From: Streptomyces caniscabiei
Lineage (GTDB): Bacteria; Actinomycetota; Actinomycetes; Streptomycetales; Streptomycetaceae
Length of the DNA stretch: 64,000 nucleotides
Direction of reading: 5' to 3'
Assembly: GCF_014930365.1 (NCBI RefSeq)
Contig: NZ_JABXWI010000003.1
Coordinates: 744,001-808,000 of the forward strand
Under the pieces are notes generated by a model. The model ran no database searches. It worked only from the letters and a program-made list of their open reading frames with translations, and had not been told where the DNA came from. The translations under genes and the position numbers were made by a program. Within the stretch, counting starts at the first letter, position 1, and each line of letters starts with the position of its first letter. Shown here piece by piece: positions 1 through 7,695 of this stretch.

Positions 1-870
1 GGTCGTGCCGGTGGCGGGGAGGGGGATGGCGAGGATGCCGCCGTGGTCTTGGGGAGGGGTGAGGTCGTGTTCGCGTACCCAGCAGCGCAGGAGGTTCTCG
101 ACCGCTGCCGCCTGGGCGGCGGTGTGTGGGTCGGGGTGGTTCAGGGGGTCGGCGTCGAGGCCGGGGGCGGGCCAGGCTTCGGTGGCCCGGATGTCGTGGG
201 TGACGGGGCGAGGGGTGGGCCGACCGCGCTCATGGCTTGGCTCAGTCGGAATGTGGGGAAGCGCGGATCGGCGAGGAGGTCGCTGGGTGGGGTGCGGGAG
301 CCGCACGGGCCCGCCAGAGCGGGGGCCGGCTGGGCGCTGCGACAGCTCGACCGGGCTGGACCCCGACCCCAGAAGATCGGAACTCCGCTCGACCTGGCGG
401 GGCAACGCCTCGCTCTGGCTGGGTCCAGGCTGGTCCTCGCTGGGGGCAAGCTGCTCGTGGCTGGGCGGCCCAGGCTCGTCTTCGCTGGGCCCGAGATGCC
501 CCAGGCTGAGCCCTGGCTCGTCCTGGCTGGGTCCATGCCCCTGACTGGGCACCGGCTCATGCTCGCTGGGCACCGGCCCGTCCTCGCTGAGCCCGAGCTG
601 ATCCTGGCTGGGCCCGAGCCGGTCCTGGTCGGGCCCAAGTTGACCTTCGCTGGGTCCAGGCGGTTGCGGCGAGCGGCCCACGAGCCGCCGCACGGCGGGC
701 ACGTCGGCCAGGGCGTCCGTGGGCGACGGCTGTTCCGGCTCGCTCCGGCCGGGCGATGGTTCAGGGCGGCCAGGGGGTGGTTCGGCACTGAACTGGCCGG
801 GGGACCGGAGGGTTTCGGCTTCCGGGGCCTGGTTGTGGGAGGGGGCCCCGGGGGCGGGCGGCGGGTTCAC
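1..870 (-). CDS. IucA/IucC-family NIS siderophore synthetase, N-terminal part (runs off left edge)
   Basis: The minus frame is open from 870 to the window edge (290 codons). The last ~70 residues read like the start of an IucA/IucC NRPS-independent siderophore synthetase, with AAQAAAVENLLRCWVRE as the best stretch. That family condenses carboxylates such as citrate with amines or hydroxylamines in the cytoplasm. GTG at 870 is chosen because AGGA lies a few bases upstream (CAGGAACCGCC). The preceding ~220 residues are an unusual low-complexity extension rich in Pro, Ser, Glu and Asp, with a degenerate heptapeptide repeat. The aminotransferase gene lies 189 bp upstream on the same strand, which suits a siderophore operon. 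Family assignment rests on the short conserved part only; the true start could be further downstream, nearer residue 200. Confidence 0.7.
   Translation of the reverse strand, partial: MNPPPAPGAPSHNQAPEAETLRSPGQFSAEPPPGRPEPSPGRSEPEQPSPTDALADVPAVRRLVGRSPQPPGPSEGQLGPDQDRLGPSQDQLGLSEDGPVPSEHEPVPSQGHGPSQDEPGLSLGHLGPSEDEPGPPSHEQLAPSEDQPGPSQSEALPRQVERSSDLLGSGSSPVELSQRPAGPRSGGPVRLPHPTQRPPRRSALPHIPTEPSHERGRPTPRPVTHDIRATEAWPAPGLDADPLNHPDPHTAAQAAAVENLLRCWVREHDLTPPQDHGGILAIPLPATGTT
409..657 (-). repeat. Degenerate 21-bp (7-residue) coding repeat in siderophore synthetase
   Basis: About eleven imperfect copies of a 21-bp unit encode a heptapeptide of consensus G-P-S-E/Q-D-x-L/P on the minus strand, at residues ~72-154 of the synthetase frame. 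The repeat is acidic and Pro/Ser-rich, so probably a disordered linker. Copies keep the reading frame. Confidence 0.7.
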
Positions 871-1059
871 GGCGGTTCCTGGGGTTGCTCGTGCGGGAGG
901 GCAGTCGCGGGTCTGTGCGGGCGAGCGGGGGCGGGGCTGGTGCGGAAGGGGTGGAGTGCGGTGTCGGACGGGCTTGCCGGGCGGTGGTGGGGCGGTGCCC
1001 TGGGTGCGGGGTTGGTGCGGGCGTGGCGGGGTGGGCGGCTGCTCGGGTGGGGGTGGTGG

Positions 1060-2562
1060 TCATCCACCCGAGCTGCGTGTGGGGCCTCCGGCGCGGGCGA
1101 GGGGCGGGGGTGCTGCGACTCGCGCCGATGCCGTGGCCGCCACCGAGGCGATCGCGTCCGTCAGACGGTCGAGCACGGCGTTCGTCTGTTCGTCGGTGAT
1201 CGTGAGGGGCGGGAGGAGGCGTACGACACCGGCGTGGCGGCCGCCGAGATCCACGATCAGGCCTCGGCGAAGGCATTCGCGCTGGACCGCGGTGGCGAGG
1301 GAGGGCGCGGGAGGAGGCGGGCCGTGGTCGTCGGAGCCGGGGGGTGCGTCCGGGGTGACCATCTCGATGCCGATCATCAGCCCTCGTCCCCGGACGTCAC
1401 CGACACAGGCGAAGCGCTGGGTGAGGGGGCGGAGTTGGGCGAGGATGCGGGCGCCCAGGGTCTCGGCGCGTTGGGCGAGGCCGTTCTCGCGGACGTGGGC
1501 GAGGGTGGCGGCGCCCGCGGCCATGGCGAGCTGGTTGCCGCGGAAGGTGCCCGCGTGGGTGCCGGGCCGCCATACGTCGAGGTCGTCGCGGTGGACCACG
1601 ACGGCGAGTGGCAGGCTGCCGCCGATGGCCTGGGACAGGATCATGACGTCGGGGACGACGCCGCTGTGCTCGACGGCCCAGAAGCGTCCGGTGCGTCCCA
1701 CTCCTGTCCGGACCTCGTCGGCGATCAGCGGGATCGCGCGTGCGGCGGTGATCGCGCGCATACGGCGCAGCCAGCCGTCCGGCGCGGGGAGGACACCGCC
1801 CTCGCCCTGGACGGGTTCGAGGATCATGCCGGCGGGCAGTGGTGCTCCGGAATCGGCGTCGTCGAGGAGGGACTCGGTCCAGCGGGCGGCGAGTTCGGCA
1901 CCCCGTTCGCCGCCGATACCGAACGGGCAGCGGTAGTCCTGCGGGTAGGGCAGGCGGGCCGACCGGAGGTCGCGGGCGGCTGCGGACGTTTCCAGAGGCC
2001 CGGTGGTCGGGCCGGCGTGGGCGCCGGTGAAGGCGAGCAGGCCGGAGCGTCCGGTCGCGGCCCGGACCAGGTTGCAGGCGACGTCGACGGCTTCTGCGCC
2101 CGAGGGGCCGCAGAAGCGGACGCGGGCGCGGGCGGCGAGTTCTGGCGGCAGCGTGCGGAGGAGTTCGCTGGTGAAGGCGTCTTTGGCCGGGGTGGCGACG
2201 TCGAGGACGTGGAGGGGAGCGCCCGAGTCGAGCGCTTTGCGGATCGCCGCGAGGACGACGGGATGGTTGTGGCCGAGGGCAAGGGTGCCCGCGCCGGAGA
2301 GACAGTCGAGGTAGCGGCGGCCGTCGGCGTCCTCGATGGTCAGCCCGCGTGCGCGTACGGGCACGACGGGAAGGGACCGCGCATAGGTGCGTGCGGCCGA
2401 GTCGCGGGCGGCCTGTGGTCGTGGGATCCCCCTGTGCCCCGACCCCACCGCACGCGCCCTGTCGTGCTCCCGTCGTGGGCGCGCCCGTTCGCTCTCGGGT
2501 CCCGAACGCGCACGCTCGGGCTCACGCCCCACCGGCGCCACAGCAGACTCGGTCACCGCCAC
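1060..2562 (-). CDS. Class-III (diaminobutyrate/EctB-like) aminotransferase homologue lacking the PLP lysine
   Basis: 500 residues, similar throughout to diaminobutyrate-2-oxoglutarate aminotransferases of siderophore loci: GLTIEDADGRRYLDCLSGAG near the N-terminus, the PLP-binding Asp in LIADEVRTGVGRTG, then HAGTFRGNQLAMAAG. The motif that should be LSKAIGG reads LSQAIGG, with CAG at 1632-1630 (residue 311). The lysine that forms the Schiff base with PLP is therefore Gln. The usual GAYHG motif reads GAHAG. The enzyme is therefore probably unable to transaminate unless this is a sequencing error. GTG at 2562 is preferred over GTG at 2580 because GGAGGA lies between them, about 8 bases before 2562. 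It lies upstream of the siderophore synthetase and probably shares its operon. Confidence 0.85.
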   Translation of the reverse strand: MAVTESAVAPVGREPERARSGPESERARPRREHDRARAVGSGHRGIPRPQAARDSAARTYARSLPVVPVRARGLTIEDADGRRYLDCLSGAGTLALGHNHPVVLAAIRKALDSGAPLHVLDVATPAKDAFTSELLRTLPPELAARARVRFCGPSGAEAVDVACNLVRAATGRSGLLAFTGAHAGPTTGPLETSAAARDLRSARLPYPQDYRCPFGIGGERGAELAARWTESLLDDADSGAPLPAGMILEPVQGEGGVLPAPDGWLRRMRAITAARAIPLIADEVRTGVGRTGRFWAVEHSGVVPDVMILSQAIGGSLPLAVVVHRDDLDVWRPGTHAGTFRGNQLAMAAGAATLAHVRENGLAQRAETLGARILAQLRPLTQRFACVGDVRGRGLMIGIEMVTPDAPPGSDDHGPPPPAPSLATAVQRECLRRGLIVDLGGRHAGVVRLLPPLTITDEQTNAVLDRLTDAIASVAATASARVAAPPPLARAGGPTRSSGG

Positions 2563-2720
2563 TGCTGCACTTCCTCCCACGGCTCATCAGAGGCAAGTCG
2601 GCAGGGGTCACCGAACACCGGCGGGTCCCCCGCACGTACCAACGACGCGACCGGTACGGGGAAGCGGGTAGGACGAAAATCTGTGCCTCGACACAGAGGC
2701 TGCCGGTTCGGTCCGATCCG

Positions 2721-2762
2721 TCTCTGTCCCGTCCCGTTCCGCCTCTGTCCCGTCGCCGTCCC
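2721..2762. repeat. Two imperfect 21-bp copies in the intergenic gap
   Basis: Two near-identical copies of a 21-bp unit containing CTCTGTCCCGTC lie in the 276-bp gap between the aminotransferase and the methyltransferase, both leftward genes. Function unknown; no clear promoter or hairpin could be assigned there. Confidence 0.4.
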
Positions 2763-2838
2763 TCCGGCTGAGCCACGGGCGGTGCCACTGCGGCCGGGCC
2801 ACCGCGGTCGTGGACTGGGGCCGGGCTCCCGCCGTGGG

Positions 2839-3657
2839 TTACCGCTTCCGTCCGACGCCGCCGAAGTGCGTGACGTCAACGTCCTCGTCGCCGGCTTCGG
2901 GGCGCCAGCGGGAGCAGGAGACGATGCCCGGGTGCAGGACCTCGACGTCGCCGAAGAGGCGCACCAGGTCGGCATGGCTGCGCAGGGTCATCGGCGCCGA
3001 GCCCTGTCCGTTCCAGTAGTCGACGGCCTGGATCATCGCTTCACCGTCGACCTCGGTGGTGGGATGCGAGATGACGAGGTGGCTGCCGGACGGTACGGCG
3101 TCCACGAGCCGCTGTACCACGGCGACCGCTTCGTCGGTGTCCATGACGAAGTTCAGGACGCCGAGCATGGTGATCGCGATCGGTTGATCGAAGTCGAGGG
3201 TGGTCGCGGCGCCCCTGAGGATCGTGTCGGGGTCGTGGACGTCGGCGTCTATGTAGTCGGTGGCGCCCTCCGGCGTGCTGTTGAGCAGAGCGTGGGCATG
3301 CGCGAGGACGATCGGGTCGTTGTCGACATAGACGATCTTGCACGCCGAGTCGACGCGCTGGGCGACCTCGTGGGTGTTGTCCGCGGTGGGCAGACCGGTG
3401 CCGATGTCCAGGAACTGCCGGATGCCCGCCTCCTCGGCCAGACAGCGGACCGAGCGGGCCAGGAAGCGGCGGTCGGCTATGGCGGAGCGGGGAAGCTCGG
3501 GCACGAAGCCGAGGATCTGGTCGCCGACCTCCTCGTCGACCTCGTAGTGGTCCTTGCCTCCCAACCAGTAGTTCCAGATCCGCGCGGAATGGCTGACGTT
3601 CGTGCGGATCGGGTTGGTGCGTGCGCCACTTTCGTCCCGGCGGGAGGGGTCGGACAT
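2839..3657 (-). CDS. SAM-dependent methyltransferase, DUF574 / Methyltransf_19 family
   Basis: 272 residues. The start is ATG at 3657 (MSDPSRRDES), preceded by GAAGGAGA about 10 bases upstream; the longer open frame lacks family similarity. Motif I reads FLDIGTGLPT and is followed by the expected acidic residues in IVYVDNDPIV. The early segment RIWNYWLGGKDHYEVD is the signature opening of this actinobacterial family, which is expanded in Streptomyces. The substrate is unknown. It is a stand-alone gene with divergent DNA upstream. Confident on family, not on function. Confidence 0.88.
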   Translation of the reverse strand: MSDPSRRDESGARTNPIRTNVSHSARIWNYWLGGKDHYEVDEEVGDQILGFVPELPRSAIADRRFLARSVRCLAEEAGIRQFLDIGTGLPTADNTHEVAQRVDSACKIVYVDNDPIVLAHAHALLNSTPEGATDYIDADVHDPDTILRGAATTLDFDQPIAITMLGVLNFVMDTDEAVAVVQRLVDAVPSGSHLVISHPTTEVDGEAMIQAVDYWNGQGSAPMTLRSHADLVRLFGDVEVLHPGIVSCSRWRPEAGDEDVDVTHFGGVGRKR

Positions 3658-4112
3658 GCGGTGCGGTCTCCTTCGAAACATGAGCGACGAGTTCCGTCCC
3701 CAACCTAGGCACAGTCGTTCAACTACCGCAGGAGAAAGGCCATTTGACCAGATCGGTCGCCGCCCCACGTGACTGCGGAGAGGAGGCGGACGGCCGCCAA
3801 GGCATACACCCAGGACACGTGGCCGTGCTTGGTTCCGCGTACGCGTCGGCTCGTAGCGAAACCGTTGCCGTTCCATCGGATGTCCCCCACAACGACCGCA
3901 TAGTGTGTGGTGCCGTTCCGAAGGACGCGGCTCGGTGGCTGACACCAGGCCGGGGACGGCACTGCTTACGCAGTACGTACGAAGAAACAGAGGTGCGGAG
4001 CCGCGCGAATGCCGTGTCGGCTACGTATCAAGGAGGCGGCCGGCGCGCGGAGGAGTCGCGCACTGTCCGTTTCGGCACCACAGACTCTTACGCCCCAGGG
4101 GGAGTTCAGACC
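3658..4112. other. Divergent intergenic region with no gene
   Basis: 455 bp between the leftward methyltransferase and the rightward protease. Open frames crossing it lack family similarity and good ribosome sites. A short palindrome (CTGCTTACGCAG) and GTACGTAC lie near 3962-3980. It probably carries two divergent promoters, but I could not place -35/-10 pairs with confidence. Confidence 0.5.
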
Positions 4113-5351
4113 ATGCGACCCATACGACCGCTCTTCGCCGCTCGTCGTGGGAGGAGCACGCGCCGCACGACTCCCCCCGTTCTGGCCGCGGTCGGCCTGG
4201 CCACGGTTCTGTCGTTGACCGCCACCGCGTGCGGCTCGGGTGACACGACGGCGAACGCGGATGCGTCGGCGTCGGCGTCCGCGCAGGACAGCGGCAGCGG
4301 GGGCGACGGCAAGATCAGGATCCCGGACGACATCAAGGACAGGCTCAAGGAACACGGGATCGACCTCGACAAGTGGCGGGGCGGGGCCTGGAAGAACTGG
4401 GACAAGGACGACTGGCTGCGCGAGGCCGAGGACTACGTCAACCCGATCATCAAGGATCTGTGGGACCCGGACCGGATGCGGGACGCCGAGGAGCCGGAGA
4501 AGGAGGTCGACGAGGGCGACCTCACCGGCGACCAGGGCGTGACCGACCCGACGCCGGAGTCCGTCGACGCGAAGGCGGTGGCGGCGCAGTACCACGCCAA
4601 CGTGCCGGAGGCGGGCAAGGTGTTCTTCGACGCGCCCGAGGGCACGATGGTCTGCTCGGCGACGGTGGTGCAGGACCCTGCCAACCCGGGCAAGTCCAAC
4701 CTCGTGTGGACGGCCGGTCACTGTGTGCACGCCGGCAAGTCGGGCGGCTGGTACCGGAACATCGCGTTCGTGCCCTCGTACAACGACAGTGCCATGGCGG
4801 CGTCGGAGTTGCGGACGGCCACGAAGGAAGAGGTCGCTCCGTACGGCGTCTGGTGGGGTGACTGGGCGCAGACCTCGGACCAGTGGATCGAGCAGGGCGG
4901 CCAGACGGGCGGGGACGGGGCGCCGTACGACTTCGCGGTGATCCATGTGACGCCGGAGGAGGGCAGCGGGGGCAAGTCGCTGGAGGAGATGGTCGGTTCG
5001 GCGCTGCCGGTGGACTTCGACGCGCCCCCCGTGGCGCAGGTGGAGAGCATCACTGCGACCGGGTACCCCGCTGGAGCTCCGTACGACGGCGAGACGATGT
5101 ACCAGTGCACGGACAAGCCGGGGCGGCTCTCGCTCGTCGCGTCCGACCCGACGATGTACCGCATCGGCTGCTCGATGACGGGTGGCTCGTCCGGTGGTGG
5201 CTGGGTGGCGACCGGTTCGAACGGCGAGCCCGCATTGGTGTCCAACACCTCCATCGGCCCGGTGAGCGCCGGTTGGCTGGCGGGGCCGCGGCTGGGCAAG
5301 GAGGCCCAGGGCGTGTACCGGGCGGTGAGTGACAAGTTCGCGTCGCAGTGA
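4113..5351 (+). CDS. Secreted lipoprotein trypsin-like serine protease (first of tandem pair)
   Basis: 412 residues. Signal peptide with lipobox ending in LTATAC predicts a lipid-anchored extracellular protein. After an acidic linker comes a ~60-residue helical segment (HGIDLDKWRGGAWKNWDKD) shared with the next gene, then a chymotrypsin-fold domain. The probable triad is His in WTAGHCVHAG, Asp in APYDFAVIHV and Ser in GGSSGGGW. ATG at 4113 follows GGGGGAG; the longer open frame upstream is unsupported. It lies 146 bp before its paralogue, so the pair looks like a tandem duplication. Substrate unknown. Confidence 0.88.
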   Translation: MRPIRPLFAARRGRSTRRTTPPVLAAVGLATVLSLTATACGSGDTTANADASASASAQDSGSGGDGKIRIPDDIKDRLKEHGIDLDKWRGGAWKNWDKDDWLREAEDYVNPIIKDLWDPDRMRDAEEPEKEVDEGDLTGDQGVTDPTPESVDAKAVAAQYHANVPEAGKVFFDAPEGTMVCSATVVQDPANPGKSNLVWTAGHCVHAGKSGGWYRNIAFVPSYNDSAMAASELRTATKEEVAPYGVWWGDWAQTSDQWIEQGGQTGGDGAPYDFAVIHVTPEEGSGGKSLEEMVGSALPVDFDAPPVAQVESITATGYPAGAPYDGETMYQCTDKPGRLSLVASDPTMYRIGCSMTGGSSGGGWVATGSNGEPALVSNTSIGPVSAGWLAGPRLGKEAQGVYRAVSDKFASQ

Positions 5352-5497
5352 CGTCCGGCTGATCAGATGGTGCCGCCCCGGGAGGGGCGGTGCCGGGGCG
5401 GCGCGCGGAAATTCCAGTCGCGCGCCCTCCGCCCGTCCCCCAGCGCCCCCGCATAGTGGGCGTGACACACGGATTGTTCCGACGGGGGTCGAGGACC

Positions 5498-6682
5498 ATG
5501 CGTTTCTCACAGCGGCGTCACCAACTGCTCGCCGCCATCGGACTCGTCGCGGCTCTCGCTCTGGCATCGACCGCCTGCGGGTCGGGCGAGGGCGGGGCGG
5601 GAGACAAACCCGGTGCCGCCGAGTCACGCACCGCCGACAGAGACGGTGACGGCATCCCTGACGTCCTCGCCGACAGGCTCGCGGAGCACGGTGTGGACGT
5701 CGGGGACTGGAAGGACGGCGGCTGGCAGGACTGGGACCAGGACCGGTGGCTCAGCGAGGCGCAGGACTTCGTCAACCCGGTGATCGAGGGCCTCTGGGAC
5801 GCGGAGCGGATGCGCGGGGCCGGGGATCCGGGCAAGACCGTCGCGACACAGGACGCCTCCGCCGAACGGGGTGTCAGCGACCCGGCCCCGGCGCCGGTCG
5901 AGGCCACGGCGGAGAAGACGCCGTACCACGAGCACGCCGGCCCGGTCGGGAAGATCTTCTTCGACTCCCCCGAGGGCGCGATGGTCTGTTCGGGGACGGT
6001 CGTCTCGGATGTGAACCATCCGGGCGAGTCCAACCTCGTGTGGACCGCAGGTCACTGTGTGCACGCCGGAAGCGGGGGCGGCTGGTACCGGAACATCGTC
6101 TTCGTCCCGGCCTACAACGACCTCGGCAGGTCCGAGGAAGAGCTGGCCGGGGGCGCTACCGCCGCCGAGGAGATCGCCCCGTTCGGCCAGTGGTGGGCGG
6201 ACTGGGCCGCGACCTCGGACCAGTGGATCGCGGGCGGGTCGGAGGAGGGCGGTGCGGGCGCCCCGTACGACTACGCGGTGCTGCATGTACGGCCCGAGTC
6301 GGGCGCGATGTCCTTGGAGGAGACGGTCGGAGCGGCCCTGGACGTGGACTTCTCCGCGCCGTCCGTGTCCGAGGCCGCGACGATGGGTGCCTGGGGCTAC
6401 CCGGCGGCGCCGCCGTACAACGGGCTCACCATGTTCCGGTGCATCGACAGGCCGGGGCGGTTGTCCCTCGACGCGTCGCTGCCGACGATGTACCGCATCG
6501 GCTGCACCATGACGGGCGGTTCGTCCGGCGGTGGTTGGTTCCGCATGGTCGGAGGCGAGCCCCGGCTCGTGTCGAACACGTCGATCGGCCCGGCCGACAA
6601 CACCTGGCTCGCGGGACCGCAGCTGGGCGAGGCGGCCAGGGCGTTGTACGACGAGATGAGCAGCGCGTCCGGCGGTCGGTGA
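5498..6682 (+). CDS. Secreted lipoprotein trypsin-like serine protease (second of tandem pair)
   Basis: 394 residues, paralogue of the preceding gene along its whole length. Lipobox ends ALASTAC. The shared helical segment reads HGVDVGDWKDGGWQDWD. The triad appears complete: His in WTAGHCVHAG, Asp in APYDYAVLHV, Ser in GGSSGGGW. ATG at 5498 gives MRFSQRRHQ. The stop codon TGA (6680-6682) overlaps the first copy of the 20-bp tandem repeat, so the repeat array begins at the very end of this gene. The divergence of the linker against the conserved protease core fits an old duplication. Confidence 0.87.
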   Translation: MRFSQRRHQLLAAIGLVAALALASTACGSGEGGAGDKPGAAESRTADRDGDGIPDVLADRLAEHGVDVGDWKDGGWQDWDQDRWLSEAQDFVNPVIEGLWDAERMRGAGDPGKTVATQDASAERGVSDPAPAPVEATAEKTPYHEHAGPVGKIFFDSPEGAMVCSGTVVSDVNHPGESNLVWTAGHCVHAGSGGGWYRNIVFVPAYNDLGRSEEELAGGATAAEEIAPFGQWWADWAATSDQWIAGGSEEGGAGAPYDYAVLHVRPESGAMSLEETVGAALDVDFSAPSVSEAATMGAWGYPAAPPYNGLTMFRCIDRPGRLSLDASLPTMYRIGCTMTGGSSGGGWFRMVGGEPRLVSNTSIGPADNTWLAGPQLGEAARALYDEMSSASGGR

Positions 6683-6800
6683 GCCCGTACGGCTGTGGAT
6701 GAGCCCGTACGGCTGTGGATGAGCCCGTACGGCTGTGGATGAGCCCATACGGCGGTGGATGAGCCCATACGGCGGTGGGTGAGCCCGTACGCCGGTCGGT
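6681..6800. repeat. 20-bp tandem repeat, six copies
   Basis: Six head-to-tail copies with an exact 20-bp period: GAGCCCGTACGGCTGTGGAT. Copies 1-3 are identical, copies 4 and 5 differ at two or three bases each, and copy 6 is more diverged. The ten bases before the array (GGCGGTCGGT) look like half a copy. There are no spacers, so it is not CRISPR. Two of three frames stay open, but no product is recognised. Confidence 0.95.
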
Positions 6801-6822
6801 CGGGGCGCGTCCGGGGTGGCGG

Positions 6823-7080
6823 TCACGCTGCCGCGGTGTTCCGGCCGGCGGTCGGATCCCGCAGTCGGTCCGCATGGCCGACCAGTCGGTCGAGTGCCCG
6901 GGGCAGGTGTTCCTCGGCTCCGGGGCGGAGCATGGCCGTGTGCGGGATGATCACGGAGGCCTCGTGCAGCCGGGTGCTGTGCGGTAACCGGGCCCGGCGG
7001 GTGTCGATGGCCTCCCAGTACTCCTGGGAGAGGCGGTGCCGGGGTTTGCTGTGCGGCAGATACACGGGCGAGGAGTCGAG
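6823..7080 (-). pseudogene. C-terminal remnant, possibly of a DegT/DnrJ/EryC1-type aminotransferase
   Basis: Residues from PVYLPHSKPRHRLSQEYWEA to LDRLVGHADRLRDP have the feel of the C-terminal tail of a sugar or cyclitol PLP aminotransferase, with a final helix after an LP-S motif. The frame continues upstream only as antisense to another remnant, so the N-terminal ~300 residues are missing. It holds an in-frame TTA leucine codon (RARLPHS), rare in Streptomyces and the only one I noticed in the window. Family assignment is tentative; that this is a fragment is clearer. Confidence 0.35.
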
Positions 7081-7113
7081 GGGGCGACAGCAGGCCTCGA
7101 CGGGAACGCGTAG

Positions 7114-7467
7114 TTCGCCCGCGAGTACGCCACCGACCCGGACTTCTGGACCGACTTCGGGACCGTGTCCGGCCTCGACGGGGACCGACGCCCGCTGGAT
7201 CTCACCGATCCGGACGACGCGAAGGTGTGGGAGGCACGGCGCAAGGAGTTCGTCCGCTTCTACACCGTGCGGGCGGGCGGCTCGTACAGCCTCGGCTGCC
7301 ACGACGAGTGGAACATCTTCGTCCGGCTCAACCGGGCACGGGCCGACCATCCCGCCTACGGCCCCGGTGAACTGATCGCCGCCTACTACGGCGGACGCGC
7401 CCGCTCGATGGCCGAGAGCGAGCTGGAGACCTCCCCCGGCTACGAGGTCAAGGAGAAGACCGCGTAG
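7114..7467 (+). pseudogene. Truncated coding remnant, family not recognised
   Basis: About 117 codons with Streptomyces-like codon bias run from an in-frame stop at 7111 to TAG at 7465. Text includes FAREYATDPDFWTDFGTV and DEWNIFVRLNRARADHP. The protein-like composition starts immediately after the stop, before the first usable start (GTG at 7165), so the 5' part appears lost. It abuts the leftward remnant at about 7080-7114, suggesting a deletion or recombination joint. Function unknown. Confidence 0.4.
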
Positions 7468-7524
7468 CGCGGGGGACGGACGGGGGTGTGCGGGGGCACC
7501 AAGCGGCCGGTGCCCCCGCACATA

Positions 7525-7564
7525 CCGAAGGCCCGCCCCTCGGCGGAAGGGGCGGGCCTTCGGG
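7525..7564 (-). terminator. Strong intrinsic hairpin downstream of hflX
   Basis: CCGAAGGCCCGCCCCT pairs with AGGGGCGGGCCTTCGG around a loop of about eight bases, a near-perfect 15-16 bp GC-rich stem. It lies 130 bp beyond the hflX stop and just beyond the rightward remnant, so it could end transcription from both sides. Confidence 0.85.
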
Positions 7565-7695
7565 TACATCTACGCGAACCGGCGGTGGCCGGACAGTCAG
7601 CTCGACCACCGGACCGCCCGACCAGGCCCGACCGATCGCCGGCCTCTCGACCGTCCGACCAAACAGCGTCCCGACCGTTCGTCCCGGCCCGACCG

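Noticed and set aside
43..3708. 1221-codon plus-strand open frame
   Set aside because: Antisense to the siderophore synthetase, aminotransferase and methyltransferase genes; low-complexity translation with no motif. A product of high GC3.
6681..6800. CRISPR array
   Set aside because: Repeats are directly adjacent with no spacers and no cas genes.
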